DNA of 24,387 nt, from the NCBI GenBank assembly GCA_046590575.1, contig JBKJUS010000007.1, positions 1-24,387 on the forward strand. The letters are read 5' to 3'. This document shows, in pieces, positions 8,333-14,752 of this stretch (within the stretch, counting starts at the first letter, position 1; every line of letters begins with the position of its first letter). A model generated the notes under the pieces. That model saw only the letters and a list, made by a program, of their open reading frames with translations. It searched no databases and had not been told where the DNA came from. Both the position numbers and the translations under genes were made by a program. The DNA comes from DATLNF01 sp046590575. GTDB taxonomy: Bacteria > Actinomycetota > Actinomycetes > BP-191.

Positions 8333-8362
8333 AGAGTGACGGTAGAACTACTTGATTGTCAA
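8333..8362 (-). promoter_or_regulatory. Candidate promoter of the DUF11 gene
   Basis: A perfect TTGACA (-35) reads on the minus strand at 8362-8357 in a locally AT-rich patch. With an 18-bp spacer the -10 would be CACTCT, a poor match. A direct repeat TAGTTCT, 24 bp apart, straddles the -35 and could be an activator or repressor site. The -35 is convincing, the -10 is not. Confidence 0.45.
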
Positions 8363-8406
8363 CCGAAAGAACTAGTTAGTGGGACTCCTGGGTGAATTGT
8401 CCGAAT

Positions 8407-9513
8407 TTACTCAGCGGATCGCTTGCTCCAGCGCACCGATGCCTCCACGAAGGCGTCGATCTCACCATCAAGCACCGCCGCGATATTTCCGGTCTCCACC
8501 TCGGTGCGCACGTCCTTCACCAGCTGGTAGGGGTGCAGGACGTAGTTGCGGATCTGCGACCCGAAGTTGACGTCCTGCCGGCCGCCCCGCAGCTCATTCA
8601 TGGTGGCTTCCGCCTCCTGGCGCCGGCGCTCGAGCAGCTTGCCCTGCAGCACGAGCATCGCCGACGCCTTGTTCTGCAGCTGGCTGCGCTCGTTCTGGCA
8701 GGTCACGACGATATTGGTCGGCAAATGGGTGAGGCGTACGGCGGAATCCGTCGTATTGACGCCCTGCCCGCCCGGCCCGCTCGACCGGAAGATGTCGACC
8801 CGCAGGTCCTTCTCGTCGATGTCCACCTGGTCGCTCGCCTCGACGACGGGGGTGACGTCGAGACCGGCAAAGGACGTCTGCCGCCGCGACTGGTTGTCGA
8901 ACGGGCTGATCCGGACCAGGCGGTGGACCCCGTGCTCGCCGTGCAGCGTGCCGTAGGCGTACGGCGCCTTCACCACGAACGTGGCCGACTTGAGGCCGGC
9001 CTCCTCGGCGTACGACGTGTCGAGCACCTCGGTCGGGTAGCCGTGCCGCTCAGCCCAGCGTAGATAGAGGCGCAGCAGCATCTGTGCCCAGTCCGCCGCG
9101 TCGACCCCACCTGCGCCGGCAGAGATCTGCACCACGGCGTGCCGCGCGTCGAACTCGCCCGACATCAGCGTGCGGATCTCCAGCGCGGCGATCGCCTCCG
9201 CGAGGGCGGGTAGCTCACCCTCAACCTCTACCAGAGTGTCAGCGTCTTCCTCCGCCACACCCATGTCGAGCAGCACGCTGAGATCATCCAGGCGCTGGCG
9301 CAGACCTTCGACCCGGGCGACATCGCTTTCGATGTTCGACATCTGCGACATCAGCCGCTGTGCGTTGTCCTGGTCATCCCAGAGGTCGGGAGCTCCGGCG
9401 GCCGCGCGCAGCTCGGCCAGCTGAGCACGAAGCTGATCGAGGTTGAGGAACTGCTCCACCGATCGCATCGTGGCGTCGAGACGCTTGAGCTCCTCGGCGG
9501 GATCGACGGACAC
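8407..9513 (-). CDS. prfB: Peptide chain release factor 2 (RF2)
   Basis: RF2 terminates translation at UGA and UAA. The 368-aa product carries the stop-codon reading SPF tripeptide at 203-205 (VRISPFDNQ) and the peptidyl-hydrolysis GGQ at 248-250 (SGPGGQGVNTTDSAV). The start is GTG at 9513 with GAGGAG 8 nt upstream. The frame is continuous from this start, so the programmed +1 frameshift at an early in-frame UGA that many bacteria use to autoregulate prfB is absent. A TAGGAT hexamer at 9567-9562 is a plausible -10. It follows the repeat-protein gene by 89 nt on the same strand. Confidence 0.98.
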   Translation of the reverse strand: MSVDPAEELKRLDATMRSVEQFLNLDQLRAQLAELRAAAGAPDLWDDQDNAQRLMSQMSNIESDVARVEGLRQRLDDLSVLLDMGVAEEDADTLVEVEGELPALAEAIAALEIRTLMSGEFDARHAVVQISAGAGGVDAADWAQMLLRLYLRWAERHGYPTEVLDTSYAEEAGLKSATFVVKAPYAYGTLHGEHGVHRLVRISPFDNQSRRQTSFAGLDVTPVVEASDQVDIDEKDLRVDIFRSSGPGGQGVNTTDSAVRLTHLPTNIVVTCQNERSQLQNKASAMLVLQGKLLERRRQEAEATMNELRGGRQDVNFGSQIRNYVLHPYQLVKDVRTEVETGNIAAVLDGEIDAFVEASVRWSKRSAE

Positions 9514-9602
9514 CGTGCGGGCTCCTCAGGCGGGGTTCCGGGGTGGGGCTGAGCGAGTCCGATCCTAGCGGCCCGTCGGGGCCCACGCGGCGGCGGCCGG
9601 GC

Positions 9603-10874
9603 TCAGCGGCCGGCCCGGCGGACGTGGCGGCCCGTCGGCGGCTGAGCCGCAGCAACAAGGCCGAACCCGAGCATCGTGGTCAGCAGGCCGAGCATCAGCA
9701 TCGATCCCGTGTCCCCTCCCGCGCGAGGCAGGGTGGGCGTGGAGCGGCTCGCCAACGACTGGCCCGGATCAGCCACACCGCCGAGCTCACCCACGTCCAC
9801 CGGGGCGCCGGGCCGGCCGAGGTCGCCACGAGATCCCCCCAATCCGCTCGGGTCGTCCGAGACTCCGGGCGTCGGGCTCTGCTGCGGCGCGGGGGTGGGG
9901 GTGCGGACATTAGGAGTGGCCGCGGGCGCAGTCGGAGCCGCCGGCGGCAAGGCCGAACTCGCCGTGGGCGAGGCGATCGGGGTGCCGGTGCCGGCGGTCG
10001 CCGTCGGGGTCGCCGTCGGGGTCGCCGTCGGGGCTGGCGTCGGGGTCGCCGTCGAGGACGGCGTCGAGGTCGCCGTCGGCGTCGGCGTCGAGGTCGGGGT
10101 GGCCGACGGGGTGGCCGACGCTGTGGGGGCCGGGGATGGCGTGGCCGCGGCCGAAGTCACCGTGGTGGTGACCGACACGGAGCACGTCACCAACGCGCCG
10201 CCGCCGTTGCCGGAGCCGTTGCACTGGTCGATGGTGACCGGCAGCGCCGTGGTCTCGGTGGAGGAGCTCACCGTGCAGCGCACCCGCATCGTCGCGCCGC
10301 CGCCGCCGCCCGAGTCGTTGCACTGGGTGATGGTGGCATTGCTCGTACTGCCGATGGGACTGCACGAGACCGTCGGGGCGGTGCCGCCGCCGGTGCCCGA
10401 GCCATTGCACTGGTTAATGGTCACCGGTGTGGCTGAGGCCGCCCCGGTGATGGCGTTGGTGAGGCTCGAGCGACAGGTGACCGTGCCGCCACCCCCGCTG
10501 CCCGAGCCGTTGCAGAGGGCGACCGAGGTGACGAGGTCGGCGGATGACGTCGTTGCGGTGGTGCACGTCGGGGCGGCATTGGCGGTGCCGTGGCACTCCC
10601 GCACCGTCACGGTGGAGGTGGTCGCCCCCGTGATGAGGTTGAGGTTGTTCGAAATGGTGACGTCACACTCGACCGCCTGCCCGCCGACGTTGTCAGTGCC
10701 GTTGCAGCGATTGACTGCGACGTTGCCCGCGGCCGCCGGAGCGGCCTGCGCCACCTGCCACATGACGATCGAGGCGAGGACGAGGAGCAACGCCCCAGCC
10801 GCGGATGAACGCCGCGACGGCGCCGGCATAGCCCGCACGGACGGGTCGGAGGATCCGATGGATTCAGCGATCAT
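9603..10874 (-). CDS. Secreted six-repeat CNGSG protein B with Pro/Thr stalk and LPRAG anchor
   Basis: 423 aa from the ATG at 10874 (alternatives: GTG 10880, ATG 10829). The first 50 residues are a signal peptide with a hydrophobic core and AxA-type end. Residues about 50-245 hold six repeats of about 30 aa, each with one Cys pair: the pattern is CNGSGxGGG followed by a second Cys 11-14 residues after the first. Repeat 2 is ECHG instead. Residues about 250-345 are low-complexity Pro/Thr/Ala/Ser. The C-terminus has LPRAG, a hydrophobic segment and the tail TGRHVRRAGR. It is a clear paralogue of the adjacent gene, repeat for repeat. I know no named family for this repeat. Predicted role: a wall- or membrane-attached surface protein with a disulfide-rich head. 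Confidence 0.85.
   Translation of the reverse strand: MIAESIGSSDPSVRAMPAPSRRSSAAGALLLVLASIVMWQVAQAAPAAAGNVAVNRCNGTDNVGGQAVECDVTISNNLNLITGATTSTVTVRECHGTANAAPTCTTATTSSADLVTSVALCNGSGSGGGGTVTCRSSLTNAITGAASATPVTINQCNGSGTGGGTAPTVSCSPIGSTSNATITQCNDSGGGGGATMRVRCTVSSSTETTALPVTIDQCNGSGNGGGALVTCSVSVTTTVTSAAATPSPAPTASATPSATPTSTPTPTATSTPSSTATPTPAPTATPTATPTATAGTGTPIASPTASSALPPAAPTAPAATPNVRTPTPAPQQSPTPGVSDDPSGLGGSRGDLGRPGAPVDVGELGGVADPGQSLASRSTPTLPRAGGDTGSMLMLGLLTTMLGFGLVAAAQPPTGRHVRRAGR
9985..10135 (-). repeat. Pro/Thr/Ala/Ser-coding low-complexity stalk DNA
   Basis: Short tandem repeats of GTCGGGGTCGCC type on the plus strand encode TPTATPTAT-like sequence on the minus strand. This is the stalk of protein B and a likely site of length variation. 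Confidence 0.8.
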
Positions 10875-10880
10875 CAGCAC

Positions 10881-10886
10881 AGAGTA
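10881..10886 (-). promoter_or_regulatory. -10 element for repeat protein B (probably leaderless)
   Basis: TACTCT reads on the minus strand exactly 6 nt before the ATG at 10874, which puts the transcript start at or next to the start codon. No Shine-Dalgarno is present. The paralogue upstream has the same 6-nt spacing. No good -35 is visible. Confidence 0.5.
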
Positions 10887-10900
10887 ACCAGATGGTGACT
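10883..10900. promoter_or_regulatory. Imperfect inverted repeat over the protein B promoter
   Basis: AGTAACC-AGAT-GGTGACT pairs 6 of 7 positions and overlaps the -10 hexamer, as expected for an operator. A short imperfect repeat like this can occur by chance. Confidence 0.3.
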
Positions 10901-10908
10901 AGATAAAC

Positions 10909-10922
10909 ACCCTAAGCAGGGT
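10909..10922 (-). terminator. Weak hairpin between the two repeat-protein genes
   Basis: ACCCT-AAGC-AGGGT, a perfect 5-bp stem beginning 3 nt after the stop of protein A. On the minus strand it is followed by GTTTATC. It may be a weak terminator or attenuator that lets the two genes be expressed at different levels. Confidence 0.4.
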
Positions 10923-10925
10923 AAT

Positions 10926-12056
10926 TCAGGGCATCGCGCGTACCCGGTGCCGGCCGATCGGCCGCTCCTTCGCCGAGCACATGAGCACGCCGAGCGCGGT
11001 GGTCACCAGGCCGAGCAAGCCCAACGCCGCACTCTCCGAGCCCGCGCGGGGCAGGCTCGGGTCCGTCACAGTGGGGGGCGCGTTCACGACAACCGGACCC
11101 ACGACGACAGGCGCCAGGGGCTCGACCGGCAGCACGCCCGGTGGGGCGGCAGAGGGAGAGCTGGTGGGCGGTGTCGCTGAGACCGAGGGCGACACCGAGG
11201 CCGACGGCGAGGCGGTGCCCGAAGGCGAAGCGGTGCCCGAAGGCGAGGTGGTGGCCGAGGGAGACACCGACGCAGAGGGCGACAAGGACGCCGATGCCGA
11301 CGGCGACGGCGACGGCGACGCTGCGGCCTGGAAGTTGTTGACCACCGAGGAGACACAGGTCACGACGCCACCACCTCCGTTGCCAGACCCGTTGCATTGA
11401 ACGATGGTCACGGGCAGCGCGCCGGCCTGGGTGGACGGATCCACGGTGCACCGCACACGCATGGTCGCGCCGCCGCCGTTGCCAGCGTCATTGCACTGGG
11501 TGATCGTGGCGCTAGGCGCGGCTCCGGCCGGGTTGCAGGAGACGGTAGGCGCGGTACCGCCTCCCGCGCCTGATCCGTTGCATTGGTTGATGGTGGCCGG
11601 AGACGTCGCAGCCACGCCGGTGATGTTGTTGATGATGCGCACGGTGCACGTCACGCTGCCGCCGCCGCCATTGCCCGAGCCTTCGCAGACAGTGACCGAG
11701 GTGGTGAGGTCCGTGGGCGACGAGGTAGTGGACGTGGTGCAGGGCAGTGCGGAGTTGGCCGGGCCGTGGCACTCCCTGACCGTCACCGAGGTGCTGGTCG
11801 CCCCGGTGGCCACATTGAGCGTGTTGGTAACCGTGACCTCGCACTCGACCCCTTGGCCGCCGACGTTGTCCGAGCCGTTGCACCGGCTCACCGCGACGTT
11901 CGCGGCGGCGGCCTGCGGGACGAGCGCCGTCTGCCAGGAGACGATGCAGACGGCGGCGAGCAGTAGGAGCGCGCCGACCAGGGTCGCGCGACGTGAGGTG
12001 GCCGACGCGCGACGCGCAGCCGGCTGGGGGGCATGCGCAAGCGACGGAGAATTCAT
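10926..12056 (-). CDS. Secreted six-repeat CNGSG protein A with Ser/Pro stalk and LPRAG anchor
   Basis: 376 aa starting at the ATG at 12056. The signal peptide covers about 1-51 (twin-basic region, hydrophobic core, QAAAA end). Six Cys-paired repeats follow (about 52-240), in the same order as protein B: CNGSDNVGGQ, ECHGPAN, CEGSGNGGGG, CNGSGAGGG, CNDAGNGGG, CNGSGNGGGG, each with a partner Cys 8-14 residues on. Then comes a Ser/Pro/Ala/Thr stalk (about 243-300), a Pro/Val linker, SLPRAG, a hydrophobic segment and the basic tail IGRHRVRAMP. Repeats align one-to-one with protein B while the stalks differ, pointing to whole-gene duplication followed by stalk divergence. Function unknown; a surface adhesin or structural protein is inference. 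Confidence 0.87.
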   Translation of the reverse strand: MNSPSLAHAPQPAARRASATSRRATLVGALLLLAAVCIVSWQTALVPQAAAANVAVSRCNGSDNVGGQGVECEVTVTNTLNVATGATSTSVTVRECHGPANSALPCTTSTTSSPTDLTTSVTVCEGSGNGGGGSVTCTVRIINNITGVAATSPATINQCNGSGAGGGTAPTVSCNPAGAAPSATITQCNDAGNGGGATMRVRCTVDPSTQAGALPVTIVQCNGSGNGGGGVVTCVSSVVNNFQAAASPSPSPSASASLSPSASVSPSATTSPSGTASPSGTASPSASVSPSVSATPPTSSPSAAPPGVLPVEPLAPVVVGPVVVNAPPTVTDPSLPRAGSESAALGLLGLVTTALGVLMCSAKERPIGRHRVRAMP

Positions 12057-12062
12057 GACGCC

Positions 12063-12068
12063 GATATA
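12063..12068 (-). promoter_or_regulatory. -10 element for repeat protein A (probably leaderless)
   Basis: TATATC on the minus strand ends 6 nt before the ATG at 12056, the same geometry as in the paralogue. No ribosome-binding site lies between. The flanking sequence is noticeably AT-richer than its surroundings. Confidence 0.55.
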
Positions 12069-12108
12069 CCCAGCGAACGGAAGTAGAACCCCGGCGCACG
12101 TTTAGCGT

Positions 12109-12130
12109 GAGGCCCGGCCCGCAGGGCCTC
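12109..12130 (+). other. Hairpin in the lipase leader
   Basis: GAGGCCC and GGGCCTC form a perfect 7-bp stem with an 8-nt loop. It lies just after a TAGCGT hexamer (12103-12108, possible -10) and before GGAG at 12138-12141. It could control lipase translation or stabilise the message. Confidence 0.4.
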
Positions 12131-12160
12131 GATCTGCGGAGTGAGCGACCATGATGAGCC

Positions 12161-12994
12161 GTGCTCAGCTCATGGAGTCGCCGGCGCCGTGCCTTCCTCG
12201 TGACGGGCGCTCTCGTCGTGCTCAGCCTCCTCAGCGTTGTCGTCGTCGCTGTCGGCACCCGAGATCGGCCGAGTCCACCCGACGGCTCCGTCGTGGCGAC
12301 CCCGGCCAGCCCCGGCGACGCCGTACCGGTGCTTCTGGTGCACGGGTACGGCGGAGACCCGACGAACATGTCGACGATCGCGTCCCGCCTGCGCGCCGCA
12401 GGACGGACCGTCCTGTCCGTCGCCCTCCCGCTGCGCGGACTCGTGGGCATCGACGAGTCGGCGGCCGCCGTTGACCAGGCCGTCGAGTCGACCGGCGCGG
12501 ACCAGGTCGACGTCGTCGGCTACTCCCTCGGCGGCGTCGTCGTCCGTGCCTGGGTGGCGAACGGGAACGCCAAGCGGGTCCGCCATGTGGTGACGATCGC
12601 CGCGCCGCACCACGGGGCGCGCCTCGCCGAGCAGGCCGGCGCGCTCGACCCAGGCAGATGCACGATGGCGTGCGCGGAGCTCAGACCCGGTTCGGCCTTC
12701 CTCTCCCGACTCAACGCAGGTGACGAGACGCCTGACGGCCCCTCCTGGACGACCTTGCGCACGGCGCTGGACCGAACTGTCACCCCCATCGGGTCGGCCG
12801 AGCTCGCGGGCGCGGTCAACGTGCTGCTGCAGGACGTGTGCGCCGACAGCCGGGTCGGCCACGGCAGCATCAACCACGACCCGCTGCCCATCGGCCTCGT
12901 GCTTCGCGCACTCGACCGCCGCCTCCTGGTCAGCCCGCCGCCGAGTGAGTGCGCCTCGATCCGTCAGCTGGGCTCCGTAGTCCCAGCGGGCTAA
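12161..12994 (+). CDS. Secreted or membrane-anchored alpha/beta-hydrolase, lipase-like
   Basis: 277 aa from the GTG at 12161, the first possible start after an in-frame TGA at 12155. RRRR plus a hydrophobic stretch (11-32) is a signal peptide or anchor. The hydrolase fold shows the oxyanion-hole HGYGG (61-65), the nucleophile Ser122 in GYSLGG, APHHG after it, and a likely catalytic His in VGHGSINHD (H234), matching the triacylglycerol lipase / PGAP1-like group. Four cysteines (167, 171, 227, 264) could form two disulfides, fitting export. The GGAG at 12138 is 19 nt from this GTG, too far for normal use, so the initiation mode is uncertain. The stop overlaps the stop of the convergent ABC permease. 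Substrate unknown: a lipid or ester. Confidence 0.88.
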   Translation: MLSSWSRRRRAFLVTGALVVLSLLSVVVVAVGTRDRPSPPDGSVVATPASPGDAVPVLLVHGYGGDPTNMSTIASRLRAAGRTVLSVALPLRGLVGIDESAAAVDQAVESTGADQVDVVGYSLGGVVVRAWVANGNAKRVRHVVTIAAPHHGARLAEQAGALDPGRCTMACAELRPGSAFLSRLNAGDETPDGPSWTTLRTALDRTVTPIGSAELAGAVNVLLQDVCADSRVGHGSINHDPLPIGLVLRALDRRLLVSPPPSECASIRQLGSVVPAG

Positions 12995-13797
12995 CTGGTG
13001 ATGTCCTTCGTCGTGAAGTTCGCCCAGGCGAGCGCGAAGAACACTGCGATGTACACCGCCTGCAAGGCGATACCCCGCTCGATGTCACGCCAGAAGACGG
13101 GATTGCGGAAGAAGTCGAGGAAGGCCAACCAGTAGCGCGTCGGGAGGTAGGGCCGCACCGACGACGCCGCGTCGAGTGCGAAGAGGCTGGACGACCCGAC
13201 GAGCACGCCGAGTCCGCCCAGGGCCGCTCCGAGTGGGGAATCGGTGAGCGTGGAGAGGAACAGGGTGATCGCGGCGAGGGCCAGCATCGACCAGCCGATG
13301 TAGAGCACGGCACCGATGATGCGCAGCGCCGTCTCCGACGAGGTCAACGGCTCACCACCGGAGATGGAGGTCACCGGCTTGCTGCCGAAGAGCTGTACGC
13401 CGACGACGTAGCTCACCGCCGCGACCACCAGAACGGTGCCGAGCACGTAGACCATGAGCACCGCCGTTTTGACCGCCAGCAGGCGGGTGCGGGACACCGG
13501 ACGGACCAGCAGGTAGCGCAGTGTCCCCGCGCTCGCCTCTCCGGCCACCGCGTCACCGGCCACCACCGCCACCGCGATCGGCAGGAGAAAGGGCAGGATG
13601 ATCCCGAGCGCCGCGGCTGGGAAGAGCGTGCCGTTGTTGAACGCCTCGGCCAACAGGGAGGGGCCGGTGCCGGGCCGTGGCGCGCGTCCGGTGGCCTTGA
13701 TGAACACCGCGACGAGCGTCGGCAACGTCAGCATCATGGCGACGGTGAGCCAGGTGCGCGGACGCAGGACCAGCTTGCGAAGCTCGACCGTGAACAC
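12991..13797 (-). CDS. ABC-2 type transporter permease
   Basis: 268 aa from the GTG at 13797, one base after the stop of the ATPase gene (TGA-C-GTG) with GGGAAG about 9 nt upstream. It begins MFTVELRKLVLRPRTW, the typical cytoplasmic start of ABC-2 permeases, and shows about six hydrophobic segments, one of them after the GEASAGTLRYLLVRPVSR loop that is characteristic of the family. It pairs with the upstream ATPase as an exporter. Its TAG stop overlaps the lipase TAA on the other strand within CTAA. Confidence 0.93.
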   Translation of the reverse strand: MFTVELRKLVLRPRTWLTVAMMLTLPTLVAVFIKATGRAPRPGTGPSLLAEAFNNGTLFPAAALGIILPFLLPIAVAVVAGDAVAGEASAGTLRYLLVRPVSRTRLLAVKTAVLMVYVLGTVLVVAAVSYVVGVQLFGSKPVTSISGGEPLTSSETALRIIGAVLYIGWSMLALAAITLFLSTLTDSPLGAALGGLGVLVGSSSLFALDAASSVRPYLPTRYWLAFLDFFRNPVFWRDIERGIALQAVYIAVFFALAWANFTTKDITS

Positions 13798-13798
13798 G

Positions 13799-14752
13799 TC
13801 AGCCCACTTCCCGTTGATCCACGCCGGCCTCGCTGGCGCCACCCGTGAGCTCGAGGTAGACGTCCTCGAGCGTCGGCCGGTCGACGACGACCTCGTCGAC
13901 ACGGATGCAGGAGCCGACGAGACGGCGTACCAGGTCATCGACGGTGCGCGGGCCCAGCCGGATCGTCGCGCCCAGATGGTCCACCGAGACCGCATCGAGC
14001 CAGTCGACGCCGCCGTCCGCACTCAGCGCGGTGCGGAGATCCGGAGAGGACACCCGCACCAATCCAGTCGGCGCGAGCAGGTCCGCGACAGCCCGATCGG
14101 CGATGAGCCGACCGTGGTGGACGATCCCGGCCCGGGAACACAACTGCTCCACCTCCGCGAGCAGGTGGCTGGAGAGGAAGACGGTGGTCCCCTCCGCGTT
14201 GATGTCACTGAGCAGGTCGCGCACCTCGCGGATGCCGGCTGGGTCCAGTCCATTGGTCGGCTCGTCCAGCACCAGCAACCGGGGCCGGCGGAGCAGCGCG
14301 GCCGCGATGCCGAGGCGCTGGCGCATCCCGAGGGAATAGGTGCGCACCCGCCGGTGCGCCGCACCGACCAGGCCGACCCGCTCGAGCACCTCGCCGGTGC
14401 GCGCCCGCCGGGTACGCCGGGAGCCCCCTGCGCCGGCGGCGTCGAGCAGGAGCAGGTTGGCGCGGCCGGAGAGATGGTCGTAGAAGGCCGGGCCCTCTAC
14501 GAGCGCGCCGACGTCGGTCAGCACCTCCCCCGCATGACGAGGCACCGACCGGCCGAGGAGCTCGACGGTGCCGGACGTCGCGAAGACGAGGCCGAGCAAC
14601 ATGCGCACTGTGGTGGTCTTACCCGAGCCATTCGGGCCGAGGAAGCCGTAACGATCCCCCTCCCGGACGACCAGATCGAGCTGGTCCACCGCGAGCACGT
14701 CGCCGTACCGTTTCGTCAACCCTTCCGTGCGGATCACGGCGTCGGGACTCAT
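13799..14752 (-). CDS. ABC transporter ATP-binding protein
   Basis: 317 aa. Walker A is GPNGSGKTT (39-47), the signature is YSLGMRQRLGIA (139-150), Walker B is LLVLDEPTNGLDP (159-171), and the switch His is in FLSSHLLAE. The C-terminal extension (about 220-300, ending LEDVYLELTGG) is typical of drug- or lantibiotic-exporter ATPases. The ATG overlaps the stop of the upstream gene as ATGA, so translation is coupled, and the permease follows at once. Substrate unknown. Confidence 0.95.
   Translation of the reverse strand: MSPDAVIRTEGLTKRYGDVLAVDQLDLVVREGDRYGFLGPNGSGKTTTVRMLLGLVFATSGTVELLGRSVPRHAGEVLTDVGALVEGPAFYDHLSGRANLLLLDAAGAGGSRRTRRARTGEVLERVGLVGAAHRRVRTYSLGMRQRLGIAAALLRRPRLLVLDEPTNGLDPAGIREVRDLLSDINAEGTTVFLSSHLLAEVEQLCSRAGIVHHGRLIADRAVADLLAPTGLVRVSSPDLRTALSADGGVDWLDAVSVDHLGATIRLGPRTVDDLVRRLVGSCIRVDEVVVDRPTLEDVYLELTGGASEAGVDQREVG

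Noticed and set aside
9676..10887. 403-aa plus-strand frame across repeat protein B
   Set aside because: Mirror of the low-complexity stalk and the CNG repeats (VGVAVGV, PPPLPEPLH). It has no signal peptide or ribosome site, and the minus strand is clearly the coding one.
12151..12474. 107-aa ORF (MMSRAQLM...) with a good GGAG site
   Set aside because: Runs inside the lipase gene in another frame and turns into poly-Arg/Pro shadow sequence. Only its start signal is of interest.
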